From assembly GCA_013407085.1 (NCBI GenBank), contig JACCGJ010000629.1, positions 116,148-180,147 on the forward strand: a stretch of DNA of 64,000 bases, written 5' to 3'. Position numbers and translations under genes: made by a program. Shown one piece after another: positions 40,790 to 53,449 of this stretch (its first letter is position 1; each line of letters begins with the position of its first letter). Under the pieces are notes generated by a model, which was not told the DNA's origin, ran no database searches, and saw nothing but the letters and a program-made list of their open reading frames with translations. Origin of the DNA: Atriophallophorus winterbourni. Taxonomy: Eukaryota; Platyhelminthes; Trematoda; Plagiorchiida; Microphallidae.

Positions 40790-42600
40790 CAGTGGTCCAG
40801 ACTGAAGGCCACTACTCAGACAGTGCATTAAAAATCTTAAGCACCGTTTCTTGCCACCGGCGAGACTGGATCTCTCAGAACACCAATAAGTTCTCTGCCA
40901 AAGCTAGAGATGCCCGAATAAATGGTGATTCTTATCGCCGCCACCCTTATAGCAGCTACACAATCGCCCGTATGGATCGTCAGCTATACTGGGGAGAAAC
41001 TGCATCTGAGATGGAAGCTGCAGCGGGCATAGAAAACTTTGGAAAACTGTTTTGCCTGATTTGCACCCCATCTGGAAGCTGTAGTTTTAGCACGAACCTT
41101 CGAGATTCGTCGGGACAGCTGATATTTAACCTCAATGACAAGATAGGTAGGTGGGTTGAACATTTCAGTCAACTACTGAAACGCCTGTCATCTATCAGTA
41201 CAGCGATCACTGCCTCGGTACAGAGCTGCGGCTACCCGATCAACTGCGATGCCCCATCAGAATACAAGATCTCAAGTGTTTTGCAATGAATGGAGGACGG
41301 TAAATCGCCAGGCGAGGACGGAATATCAGTTGAACTTAGTAAATCCTGTGCTGAGGCATTATTATCTCCACTACACTAACTGTTTTGTTCTATCTGAAAG
41401 ATGCAAGTTTTCTCGTCAGATTGGTTTATTTCTATCATCATAACCCTGCCCAAACGTGGAGATAAATCTGTGTGCCAAAACTACCGCGGAATAAGTATCA
41501 TCAATGCCACAGCTAAACTGTTTGCGACGCTACTGCATAATCGGTTCTCCACCGAACGAAATCTGCGCACTAGATTCAAACCAAGGTGGGTTTCACCCCA
41601 AGTTGGGATGTGTAGACCTAATATTCATTGTGCGCAGGATTCTGGAGCACTATGTACAGTGCCAACAGCAAATGATAGCTTGTTATATTGACTTCCGCAC
41701 CGCGTTTGACTCAGTATACCATGCTTGTTTATGGGACATAATGCTATCGAATGTAGTCCGCTTGATGCTCGTTAGCATAATTAGAACCTATTACAACTAT
41801 ACAAGGACTCGGGTTTTCGTCTACGGTTAAGATCTTGCGAATTTTATCTGCACAGGCAAGGTTGTCCGTTATCCCAAGTTATGTTCAACTATGTCGTAGA
41901 CTGGGTTATGAACCAGACATTAACGAATTATCGAGGGGGTCAAGTTTCAACGGCTCTCTGGATATCCGATCTTGACTACGCCGATAATATAGTCGATTTT
42001 TGCGAAAATGCCGAAATGCTGCAAAGGATTTTAGACCGCATTAGTAGCACTGCTGCGAAAGTCGACCTCGAGCAAAATCCAAGGCATTTATTTATATCGT
42101 TACATCAGAAATCCTGCAGTCTTTCAGATCGAGTACGTTCGAGTATTCAGATACATCGGTTCAAGTATTTTGCCAATTAGTCAGGTGAAAAATGAAGTGA
42201 AGTTAAGGGTCAATCGTGCGCGCAATGCTTTTTTGCGGTTGAAAGGCACCGTTTGGCGAACACCCGGGATCAGCCTCAAAACTAAGATACGTGTTTATCA
42301 AGCAGCGATCCGCCCTGTACTGCTTTATGGATGCGAGACGTGGACGCTGAGGTTACGGCATTTACGAAGTGTTCGCGTTCCTTATGGTAATCTTGAGCAT
42401 CCGATATGCTGACCGAGTGTCTAATGCCACCTTTAGAATGCGATGCCACGCCGTTCAGATCCAACGGCGAAGAATGCAATGGTTTGGCCACGTCCTTTGA
42501 AAGACAGACTCGACGCTCACGAAACTCGTCGTCGACCCCAAACCCATTCGTACCTGCCGTTCGGACCACCGTACATGGCGGTCAAGTGAAGACCTGGTTG
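40790..42600 (+). pseudogene. RTE LINE reverse transcriptase
   Basis: The linker frame 40792-41289 reads NTNKFSAKARDARINGDSYR and DKIGRWVEHFSQLL. RT blocks: DGKSPGEDGISVELSK (41295), TLPKRGDKSVCQNYRGISIINATAKLFATLL (41445), GFHPKLGCVDLIFIVRRILE and ACYIDFRTAFDSVYHACLW (motif A, about 41680-41730), RQGCPLSQVMFNYVVDW (motif B, 41850), DLDYADNIVDF (motif C, with YADN replacing YADD, about 41970), and FRYIGSSI..RARNAFLRLKGTVW, KIRVYQAAIRPVLLYGCETWTLR (42270-42350), RMQWFGHVL (42470). Frame changes occur at about 41290, 41500, 41830 and 42170. The lost second Asp in motif C adds to its inactivity. Confidence 0.85.
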
Positions 42601-42787
42601 TCGACAGTGAACTAGGATGTATACGCCCTGGGACTGCGCACCATCTGCGGCGTTCGCACGTTGGAATGTGAATGGATTAAGATCTGCAACAATCTAGTCT
42701 CCGATCAACGCGCGTGTGCTGGTGTGATTCGAAACATCAATGAAGCCGGCTAATCCACTCGTGGAGCCAGCTGCACAAAAGTATAAA

Positions 42788-43510
42788 GACATACAGAACC
42801 TGCAACGGGATCTCAATGTGATTTATCCTTGGTCCCTAGATAACAAGATGCCACTGAATACATAGAAATGCAGCTCATTATCGCACAAAAGCAAGTTGAA
42901 CAAAGAAATTTATATAGGTCAAACTTTTTTAAACCCGATTCCTCCGACAAAAATTTAGTTGTAATTATTTAGAGTGAGGAAACTCTATTCAATGTCAACT
43001 CTCTGCCAGTAAAACTAAAATCAACTTGGTTCTCCTCAGTTCGTTTGACACCAATATAATTTGCAAATTGATTTCAACCTACATCCGCCCCCATATTGAA
43101 TATGCTATACGGGCATGGGATCCTTGGTTGAAACAATACATTCAGCTATTAGAAATTCCACAGCGTAGAGCGACATAGCTCGTCTTCGTACTTTCTGATT
43201 ATATATACGAAATGAGATTTAGAATATTGAAATTGCATTCATCCCAATACAGGCGACGGCAAGGAACACTAATCTTCATTTTGACAGTGCTCAATCAAAA
43301 ATATCATCCACGCAGCTATCTGTTACACCTTTCCCACGACACACCTGCGTGGTCACCAATCTAAACTTTGCTAACAGCAGGTTGAACTGCCACAAATACG
43401 CATTTTCCGTTCGCAATGTGCAACTGTGGAACTGTTTCAACTTTGTTTAACTTTGTTCACACTGTGAACATACACTATTCATACATGAAACGCACCGGAA
43501 TATAAGGCTC
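42788..43510 (+). mobile_element. CR1-like LINE RT C-terminal fragment, strongly decayed
   Basis: With many stops: NLQRDLNVIYPWSLDNKMPLNT.KC (42797 on), TYIRPHIEYAIRAWDPWLKQYIQLLEIPQRRAT (43078-43178), FRILKLHSSQYRRRQGTLIFILTVLN and SRLNCHKYAFSVRNVQLWNCF. It follows the RTE element with no gap. It is more diverged than the other CR1-like fragments and has no recognisable 3' tail. Confidence 0.7.
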
Positions 43511-46500
43511 ACTGCCGATTTTTCGTAAAAATTAGTGTTTTTATGTGTGCCTTATAGTCCTAAAAATACGATACTCACGTGATACACTCTGAAAACATTG
43601 ACGCTTTCAAGAAATCACTAGATGTCCAGATGGACAAGTAGGTTTTTCACGTGTGACAATAATCTCTAACAATATTTTGATATTTTATATACCATCCGAC
43701 TCGATGTACATTTTTTGGGTCTTGTAAAGCATAGCATTTTACCCGCATATCATCTGTGAATAAAACTATCACTACCATTATTTCTTGAAGCTGGAATCTT
43801 ATTACGAAAAACTTACAAAATCGAGCCCTCCTCTCACGAGAATGATTAATTAATCCTTGATGAAATCTGTACCAACACAAAGAATCTTGCAAGACACATT
43901 TTTGAACAAATAGCAAAACGATCTTTAACAATGGTTCAAAACTTGTACGACGTTGGGTTTGGAAACACTTACACCTATATAAGTGTAGAATAGAAGGCTC
44001 GGTCAAGCAAAAAAATCAGAGTTTGCGAAATTCCTTATATTCAGAGGGACCCTGGATTATAAAAGTAAAAAATCCATTCGAAATGTTTAATCGATTTATT
44101 GATTATCAACGTAAGATTGATACAATCACGGTGGGCGATTTACCGAATGCTGAAACAACATGTAAAATCTTTGTAGGCTCAAACGTTTCGCAATATGATG
44201 ATCAAAGAGAATAAAAATAATAAATATATAAAAATAATTTATATAAATCAGTATCACGAAGCCGAATAATGCTACAAAACTTATAAATCATTCTTTTCGG
44301 AATTTTGAATCATCATAAATCATCTAGATGACTATGCTGATACCACAGTATCAAATAAACAATAATCTGGTTCAATTAAATATTTCAAATCATAGAGCTA
44401 GCTTAGCTCTGTGATTTGTTTAATTCGGATAGGATATATCAAACGAAATCACCAGTATCTCTGAGGGTGCAATTTTACTAGATTTCCATAAGGCTTGTTT
44501 AATATATGGCGCTAAAACTGGCAGAGTTAACAATAAGGATATCAACACTTGGATTATTTTACCGATAAGCTGATTGTTCAGCTAAAATTGATGAGGTATT
44601 GCAACTTGTAAACTTAATTACAGACGAACAATTAGAATTCTACGTATCTCAAGATGAAACATGTAAAGTCTGTCTATAAATTTATGCCGATATTGTTATT
44701 GATTTTTGCCAAAAATTGTGAGAGATAAATATGATTTCGTAATCTTTAAGGTTCCAAAATGAGATGATTTAACGTTTTGCTTAATATTATTTTCAGCTCT
44801 ACAAGAAATGTTTCGTAAATGTTTAACTTTCTTTGCAACTGGATAAATAAAGAGAACTCACTTGGTAGTTGTTAAATTTCAACCGGGTGTTTGTAGTGAA
44901 ATTCTTTTACAGGGAACCATCTAAAAAACGAAACTTGTATGATCCCAATAATCAATAGATATCATTTTAGAGATTACTACTCATATTTTGTTCACTCGTG
45001 ATTTTCGTACAAGCAGATCATCTAATTATTATTGGTTTTCTTACGCAAGTAAATGAATAATTGTACAATTGTAATCAACATTATTAATTTTCTCCCAACA
45101 CCTGAGAAAGTCACGTTTTCTCTCTTACTATTAATTAACCCGAAATATTTTGGCAAAATCCAAATGAATTCAGTCATGTCGTTATGAGACGAACAAGTGC
45201 AGTTAGTACCCACTAAATAGACATCAAACCGACGTGAACTAACCGAATAGGTCGCTGTGAGTCTTGTGGGAGAGATTGTTTACCTCTAAAAACGACTAAA
45301 TATTCATGCAAAACAATGTGAAGTGTGATGCCACCATGCGCCTGCGAAGAAAATCCATGGTTTTCATCTACGGAATGAGGTCCAAAATAGTTATGGGATC
45401 TACTCACTTTACTTTAGCTCATATATGAACCCTCAAATTTAAAAATACCCACGAGAAAACAACACCTCGCTGTATGCTCATGCGAAAGTTGTGAACTATG
45501 TTTAATAGCACTGATAAGATCGTTTGTCCAAATTCACTAGTTGAGTACGTGTTTTCGGTTTATCTATGCTGCTAAGATTTTATAATAGATTCACAGTTCA
45601 ACGTTGTTTCATATAAAACCAGATTGCTCTTATATCAAGATATCGCATCGAATGCAAAGATTTTTCCGCACGCATTAGTTAAAATTTGCTCACCGACTTA
45701 TTCTTTGCTATTCTATTAAATAATTTCTAATGCAGCCAGTAGACGCTCGACATTGTTTGAATGCAACAGAAAATGGACTCACCTACGTGCAATGGGAATT
45801 CTTTGTTTATTAGTAGCCAAAGGCCCTCCGCGATTTATGTTTCTAAACATGGGAAATGATGTACAAACGCTCAAAATATTGCCAGTGAGCGCCAAATTCG
45901 GTTAAATAAAAGAAACATTTTATTCGAAAATTATTTCGAAACGCCAGCTAATTACATCTCTCCCTGATCAAAATTAGTAATGAATGATTACTGGAATATT
46001 ATCCGTTTTCGTTGCCTACATTTCAAGTGAATATGCACACATAATGGCATTTGATGCAGGCTCTGTGTTTAGTAGCTTTCCGCTACAAGTAGATTTGATC
46101 TAAATGATTGGCCGTATTACCATAGAGGAAAGAGGTTTGAAGTTCACGATTGTTTACATTTCTCCACTGTTCCCAAGTCGAATGACACGCACCATGCGTT
46201 TGTCATTTTCCGTTGGCTGATAACATGAAACCATCTTGGAATATTTATTGAAAAATTGTGCAGAAAGTAATATTTTATTTAAGTTTATCCTTTATCCCAT
46301 ACCCAGCTGTGTATCTTGTTATTATGTGATTAAACAGGTGAATTACTGGTCAAAAGCAGCGGATAAATGGCACGCTATTCATGATTTCTATCTTAATATT
46401 CCCCAATTATTTTATTGGGTTAATCACATTTCACTATGAAAGATGCTGGAACTATTCGTAATCATGATTTTCTCTTGATTCCGGAAATTTCTGGCAGACC

Positions 46501-49160
46501 TTACTATTTAAATGTCGATTTCGCAAATCGAACCCCATAATACACCTACTAAGGGAGATCCTGTAAGCTCGGGTCTTTGTACGATTCTCATTCTGGTCTA
46601 TGTCACTGAGGCATGAGAACTAACACGCTGTTAAATTTTATTAATTTCAGACGACCGAAATACCTAGATTTGTATCCACTTAGCTAATTGACTGAACTTG
46701 TAAAGACAACTGAAGATGTGTATTGATACTTTCAAGCTTGTAATGCTCACCTCAAAAATGCAAATCTTATACGAAAGCATCACGTACATACGCGATCTTT
46801 TTGCATATCAATTAGTAATGAAGCTTCGTAGGATAGTAAAATAAAAAATATATGGTAACACTTTCGCAGGATGACAAATGTCATCAACTTTAACGCGTAA
46901 CATTTAAATCGAACAAATTCAGATCGAGATTTATCCATCTTGATTAAGAATAAAACATTATCCCTTGACAATTTATTGTGTTATACTTTCTGTCCGGAAA
47001 TTCGGAAAAAACGTTTTGTGATAAATGCGGATTCTTCCAACAAATGATTAATTAAGACTCTTCTCAATCCAATAACTCACCTCAGATTGGGCTGCCAGTA
47101 GGCATCTTGACGGGCATCTTGCCAGGAATCCACTGATCTGTTTAAAGTGAATCAATTTTTAAATGAACGGGAAGTGAAAAACCCCAATTGTAAAAATTAC
47201 GAATATTCGAAACAATTGCTATTTTCGATATCACGAAACTACCATTTGTGATCAGTCTGTGTTGAATTTAGCAACAACTCTAACCTGCTTGTCCAAATGA
47301 AACACGTCGAAAAATATTATTCGAATCAAAAGTTTGGCGTATCATGGTATTTTACGCAATGCGAATGCATGTACATATTCCGATCTAGTTGGTAAAATCA
47401 CCAGAATTGTATTATAATATATATATATATATATATAATTCAGATTAATATTTACGTTATGTTTATATGATAATATATAACATACTTTTTCCCTTTGTAC
47501 TACAAATCCCAAATCATTGAAATCCAGCCAATATTTCAGGTCAACATTTATGGTTTAAATAATTTTCAGTGGTTTTTAATGGTGAAATGGGAATTTTTAC
47601 TAGTTTTATCTTACTCAAGTTACAAATAGTTTTCGAATGCATAGAACGGAGTGGATTGTATGAAATCATTTAGTGCCATTGAAACTAGTGAACGATCGCA
47701 ACTAAAATATACAGCAACAGAGAAAAATTTGCTGATAGAAGAATCCACAAAGGAGGTGTTGTCGCATTGTTTGGACAGATAAATTGAATTGAGACCTACG
47801 GGGACTTGAGACTAGCTAATGTAGTAACAGTTTAGAAGTTGAAGTAGGATTCGGATGCAAGTAAATCGAGGATATCATAAATCGTGTCCAGATTACAACT
47901 GCATATCAGATGGCCTACGACTATCAAGTATAATCGACAAGACTGCTGTTATAAGGGAAAGTTTGATAGGTTAACGAAAGTAAAGATAATCAAGAAATGT
48001 TAACACCTATTTGTCATAAAAGATGCCAAGAATATAGGTCAAGATTGAGGTTCACTAGGACGCTTAGCTGAAAGCCGAAATGGAGATATTTTATTGATAG
48101 CTCATGCCCACAAGAGGGGAAATGCTAGAGAATGGAGTAAGAACATTTTGCGTAGTTTTGTATGGTATGATGTCGATTACACACGTAACAAAACGTAACA
48201 GCTAGTCGTTGATTTAATAGAACAATGATTTGGCGGAATTAAAATTAACTGATTGAATTGGCCCATTATAAAACGTTTCCATAATTGTGAGAGAAAGGTT
48301 CCAGTTCATTTATAATAAATTTGAATGCGCTGTTAATTCAGACATTAAACATTACTTAGACAAAAATCATCTAACCGCAAATGCGGCCACTTCAAGTTCA
48401 ACTTCCTTATTTAAGCACTTCATAGAGTGTGTGTTGGCTTCCTTCGGTCGATGGCGACCATGGATGTACAACACAATCGCATGGATTTTCATGTTCTACA
48501 GTTTTTTGATTGAGTAGACCTTCTGATTGTATGCACATCATTTAGTAGCGTTAGCAGCGCCGTGATATTAGAGTGAACATGCTTTGCAGACTAGCTTAAG
48601 ACAGCAGTTCTACATTCAATAATCTGCAAACCCATGATACAGAAAATATGAGACAGATGCTGCATAAATGCAAAGGGTTCAGTTTCCAGTTTTGTCCTGA
48701 GTGAATTTTCCTAGTTTAACTGCAACACCGTAAACAGCAAGGCAGTATGAGCCGAAAAATACAAGTTTTCCCAACAAGATTCTCCTCGGCATTTCACTTA
48801 TATAAACAACTTTATTTTGCACGTTAAAATTTGCAAGATTTGTAGGAAAATAGTATTTTTTAATGAATCTATATTGGTAAGAGTACTTGATTAAACACAT
48901 TGCAAAGTTTTTCTAATTGAAAATTCAGACGGGCGTTCTTGCAATGCTCACCACTTCTAATTCCGCACTATTCAATTCTCATAATTTCTAACGTTTAGTT
49001 TATATGGGTAGTGATGAACGAAATATCATATTTGTGTGTCGTTGCATGTACCAACAAAACCAAGGCATTTTAGTGTATTTTTAAAACATGCTCTAACAAA
49101 TAAGTGGCCAAATTGGTAATTCAATGTGTTCGTCAGGAACCTTGGTTCAAATAAACAACC
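43510..49160. other. Long AT-rich stretch, no recognised gene or element
   Basis: Only short frames occur (mostly 60-119 codons, both strands), none with a family signature. The frame at 44023-44214 (63 codons, RNSLYSEGPWIIKVKNPFEMF..) and the following 44460-44640 region (GAILLDFHKACLIYGAKTGRVNNKDINTW in one frame) look slightly protein-like, but I cannot assign them. A short (AT)n tract lies at 47411-47438. No copies of the window's repeat families were noticed here, so this may be older unique sequence or intron. Confidence 0.45.
47411..47438. repeat. (AT)n microsatellite
   Basis: About 13 AT dinucleotides with slight interruption at the left end. Confidence 0.85.
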
Positions 49161-49164
49161 GCGA

Positions 49165-49495
49165 TGAAGTGAAATACATCCGCTCGCTGTTTACATCTAA
49201 CGGCAAAGAGAGCAGAAGTTTTGCCACGTCCCCTGAACGACAGACTCTGTACTCGTGAAGCCACTCATACTTGGCGACTGCTTTAAGGTGATTGAGTGAA
49301 GAAATTACAGTCAACTGTGAAAATGGATGTTGATGTCCTATGAATGCTTGCATTTTACGGCGTTCGAAAGCAGAAGCTTGGTTGAATAAAACCTGCATCG
49401 ATATCGCCTTTGAACGACGCTTATGGGCTGACATAATTTTTGAAATCAATTAAGACGTTAATCTACCTGTGGAGACTGCCGCACAAAAGTAAGGT
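49165..49495 (+). mobile_element. RTE LINE 3' end fragment
   Basis: AACGGCAAAGAGAGCAGAAG followed by TTTTGCCACGTCCCCTGAACGACAGACTC matches AACGGCGAAGAATGCAATGG and TTTGGCCACGTCC..AAAGACAGACTC of the RTE element at 42460-42510 (the MQWFGHVL block). The 3' end CTGTGGAGACTGCCGCACAAAAGTAAG parallels GTGGAGCCAGCTGCACAAAAGTATAAAG at 42757-42788. It is a 5'-truncated plus-strand copy; the coding frame is lost. Confidence 0.78.
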
Positions 49496-49939
49496 AAGCG
49501 TGTACTTAAATTTAAAATAGTCTTTTATATGATACGAATTTTTTACGAATCAGAAAAGTTTTGCCATTGAGATAACAGAACTTACTCGTCATTGTAATCG
49601 ATTAAATACCCGGATGCAGGAGCCGAGAATAAAATTGTGAAAGCTGAAATGAATTGGAACACAAGAAATCATGTTGGGGATAGAAAATTTTGCACAAATT
49701 GTTATTGTACTTGAGCGCATTTTCTAATCATGTCAGCTGATTGTGCACATCTTGCTGAATGTTTCGGTTTCCTCATCTATTAGAAACTTTACATATGATT
49801 CAGATAGATTTTTGATTCAAACAAGGTTTTTTGATTAACCATTGAAAACATGCACATCATTCAGAACTTATCTGCATACAGAATACTTAAAACGAATTTG
49901 GTAGATACTAGTATAATAATTTTGTTGAAGACGAGAATG

Positions 49940-50668
49940 AATCCTAATCATCATTCCACATTGTATATTGTGCTTATCAATCCGGAAGGAGACAGTAAAA
50001 AGTTATCCAGTTTAAAAACCTCATTTCAAAGTAACACTGCCTTGACATAGGCAACACGTGTCCTCAATGTACTCAAACGGGTATTTGGGAAATTTTCACC
50101 CAAGCTATTCCGAAAGATCATGAATATATGCCTGAGATCAGTCATGGAATACGCTGTGCAGTCATGGTCACCGTGTCTCAAGAAACTTTTAGCAGCGAAT
50201 CAATCACCGCTCAGCTAAACTAGTTCTCAGCATCCGAAACAAGCCTTATAAAGCAAAAAATAGCCTACCTAAACCTGTTCGAATTTCCCTATCGACGGAT
50301 CAAAGGAGACCTTATCCTTCTTTACAAAATATTCCACATCCCAAACTTTCCCTATTCACACGAACCCATCGATGGTGGTATTCTATTCCCGCCGGAATTT
50401 TAGAAGGTATTTTTATTCTATACGTGTCTGTTTTACTTGGAACAATTTGCGTTTTATTGCTGCTCACTCGACCAGCTTGCATGACTCTAAAACGAAATTA
50501 TACGAATTTTTATTGAATTATTCGTATCCCGACTACTAATATACTGTTTAATCTGATTGCTTATCTTGTTTTATACAGTTACATTTAAAATTTAACCATT
50601 CTGTGGTTATTGTCAAGCTTGTTGCTTTTTAGACCATTAAAAACCTTGAATTTTCTTGAACGGGAAGT
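49940..50668 (+). mobile_element. CR1-like LINE 3' fragment
   Basis: From about 50010 the frames read LKTSFQSNTALT, ATRVLNVLKRVFGKFSPKLFRKIMNICLRSVMEYAVQSWSPCL, LNLFEFPYRRIKGDLILLYKIFHIPN and the RRNFRRYFYSIRVCFTWNNLR-type end with many breaks. It is nearly a copy of 25560-26258 in order and wording, but is more decayed (a stop right after ALT and an internal deletion near 50350). The 3' end has CTGTGGTTATTGTCAAGC, GCTTTTTAGACCATT (50624-50638) and a TTGAA-type tail. Confidence 0.8.
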
Positions 50669-50669
50669 T

Positions 50670-52385
50670 CAGAGTTGTCCAGTCATCAACGTTAAACCGC
50701 TGAATCTTTTTTCCGAAACTAGCAATATCAATCACTCTATTCTTATCGACGAGGTGTACTTTGTATTTAAATCGATATTTCTAGAGCTACTTTTTAATAG
50801 TAATGGGGTTGTTATTAACAAATGTATAATTTCACTGTCAAAACTACGCCTCCTTTTTCAGCACTCGTTTGTCGTGGTTTTGTTAGAGACTTAATAGCAA
50901 TATTGATCGCGTTCAAACCTACTAAGTCTTGTGCTCGTTAATCATCTAATAAAATGAAGTGATTTCTCGACTGTGTTTTGAAAAGAGGGTTATGGACACT
51001 TGAAAATTGCCGCAGTTTTGATAAAGAACGTCTTGTCTGAGGGGTGCACGTCTTAGCACTTCGCCCCCAATTTGCCTTACTAAACGATTGGTGAGCATTG
51101 TTGGAGAATTTAAATTATAACTGAAGAGAAAATAACAAGAAATTTAGCAAGGTAAATCAATTCATCATATGTGTTCAACTATAATAGCCAATGTGCTATC
51201 ACGTATTAAATTTTTATCGCCTTTTTGAATGCTGCCAAAATCTGTGCATTGTACTAATTGAGCAGAGCAAACTGCATTTACACTTCAAGCAACTCTCGTT
51301 TGCACAACTTCTGTGAATGTTCTTATTGTTAATCGGATTTATTTTTAGATGGATTGTGCTGAAACTCACTTCAAATGTTTAATCAAAACGTGTTTTTATT
51401 ACGGGAAGTTTGAAATTAATCTTGTAAGATGCGTTAAAAGAGCTATCAATTAAATCATCAAAATATGCCCATAATTAAGTGGTATTAAAATTTAAGTGCG
51501 GTGAATTTTGCAAAACATTTCCTGATCATCCATTCAAGACTCGAGCTAAAGCTGGATTGCATTGACCGAATCACGAATCTAGAAGTGTTTTTTTATGCAA
51601 GTACACCTCGCAGCCGGTTTTTGGTTGTTTGATATGAGAAATGATTGCGTCATCGAAACGGTGGAAAAGTAGTACACAAAATTATAGTTGAAAGCTACTG
51701 TTCGATAGGGTTCGTACAACGAACCACGATGTTCAGATACAGAAACAAGAGTGATATTCGGTCAAGAGGTCAAGACACTCAATAAACTTGTCTGTGAGAA
51801 ACTATTGAATGCAACCTCTTTGAACGGGAATAACGGAAGCCCTAGATTCAAATTCCTGAAGTATCCTCAATGTGTCAGAAATGAGCAAACGGGACCGAGT
51901 TTAAATCATTTTTCGATCGAACAAGTTAAATTAATTCTTTGAAACGAGTTCTCTTTTCTGCTGTTAGTTAGCGTCATCCATGTGCTTTTATATAAATCTC
52001 GTTGTGGCCGCTGTTTCAACTTATTGTTCTTGTTGGTCTCCTTTTGTCCTTTACAAAATCGTTAAAGAACACAGAAACATGAAAATATTATACTCTTCAC
52101 ACTGTTACACATTAATACACAGTCCGATTCTCGGGTGACAATTTGCCCCAAATAGTTTACATCGCTCAGCAGCCGAAATCATCACATGCTATTCCGCAAC
52201 CTGGAGATTGCGCTATATATAGGGTTTAGTGTTAAAAATATGATGAACTAAAAAGTTCAAAATACGTTTGCAATAAACTTCTTTAAGATGGATATATTCA
52301 CCAATAAAAACAAGGATGATCCAAATCTTTCCTCTGAGTAAACAAACAAAATTTTTGAAAGTATGAACTTCAAAGCTATTGTTGG
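50670..52385. other. No recognised feature
   Basis: The frame at 50610-50894 starts inside a LINE tail and is not considered a gene. The remaining frames are short. No repeat was identified. Confidence 0.35.
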
Positions 52386-52389
52386 AAAA

Positions 52390-52740
52390 CGTTGGCACAA
52401 CCAAACTGTTCAATCATATGCACAAACATGCAGGTAGCGGGTTAAACCAACGAACTAACACTATATATTCATATTTGCATGTGTGATAAGAATGCATGCG
52501 AATATGAAGCTTTTGTTTCAACCCATGAGTGTATCCCCATAAACAATTATGTGGTCATTTGTGATTTAACAGCTTGGACATACCAGCCTTACCCAACAGT
52601 GGCCTAAAATTTTAATCTTTGATCAACATTTCTCCATTGTTGTAAAGCATGTGGATCCCGACCACACTGTCCGTACCTCATGAGTGCCACTTGGTCCTGC
52701 TGTTTGTGCGATATAACTGGAGGCAAATATGCATTAGTTT
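52390..52740. repeat. Inverted pair of 233-bp hammerhead-repeat remnants
   Basis: 52390-52460 reads on the minus strand GGTTTAACCCGCTACCTGCATG and TTGAACAGTTTGGTTGTGCC, matching the start of the array unit. 52495-52740 is a plus-strand copy: TTTTGTTTCAACCCATGAG, TGGACATACCAGCC followed by TTACCCAACAGTGG, CTCCATTGTTGTAAAGCATG, CCACACTGTCCGTAC, then a damaged core CTCATGAG and no recognisable GAAAC box. The two halves are head to head, as at 18600-18890. Predicted inactive. Confidence 0.68.
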
Positions 52741-52744
52741 TCAA

Positions 52745-53445
52745 ACGAAATTCTTATTCGTGGTGACCACGTTGAGTACTATGTTGCATAAATGACGATA
52801 TCTGTCGACAGATGAGCTCTTTTGGAATACGATCATTTCCCACTTATTAGTATTCCATAAAAACTAGATTTCGAAAAACCTTTATAATCTAAATATACAT
52901 TTTATCTACATTTATATATGTGTGTGTAATTTTCAACCACAGAATAAATTTTTTTCGAGGAAAACAACTAATTATCACGTTTATCGTCATATTAGCGTTA
53001 TTTCATTATAACAGACATCTTAATTTTTATATATTGCAAGTCATAAGGCCACCGATACGTACACTATTTTATTTGGCGTTTAGACAGTGAAACGATTCAA
53101 ACAAATCACCACCAAATTAGTTTCACTGAAAATCCCATAGGTGGGCTGATGACAGGGCCAAAATTAATCACCTGAGCCAAAAATAAAATGAAATATTTAC
53201 TAATGCATGAGTGATTTCAAACGTCATTGTTAATTACTGTTTTCCCAAATGCATTTAGTTAACTGTGGACTATTGAATTAATGTAATAATGTTGGGTACG
53301 GGAATGCTTAGGCGCAGAGGTTTTGGTGCTTATATGCAGGTCAATTGCATCCATGGGCACTTTTCTTACACCCAATCTTATAAGCGAAGTGCTAAAATGT
53401 GTTTTAATCAGGGTTTTGACTCTACCGTAGTTGGCTCAAGGTAAT
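52745..53445. other. No recognised feature
   Basis: AT-rich sequence with no credible coding frame. Confidence 0.35.
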
Positions 53446-53449
53446 TCAA

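Larger units (their letters stand above)
39316..42788 (+). mobile_element. RTE-clade LINE, nearly full length, decayed
   Basis: The 5' region (39316-39940) is moderately GC-rich and non-coding (GGGGAAGGGGCGAAGG, CGGGAGGAAACCCCAGGG). The endonuclease starts near 39960 and RT runs to about 42600. The 3' end at 42600-42788 finishes with GTGGAGCCAGCTGCACAAAAGTATAAAG, matching the RTE fragment end at 49470. Only one ORF is apparent, as is usual for RTE elements. The base composition is clearly different from the surrounding AT-rich DNA. The LINE is directly joined to the 3' UTR of a CR1-like copy on its left. Confidence 0.82.

Noticed and set aside
44023..44640. Possible exon or transposase fragment (IKVKNPFEMFNRFIDYQRKIDTI)
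   Set aside because: No recognised domain, no continuation in frame and no terminal inverted repeats found by eye. Recorded only as part of an unassigned region.
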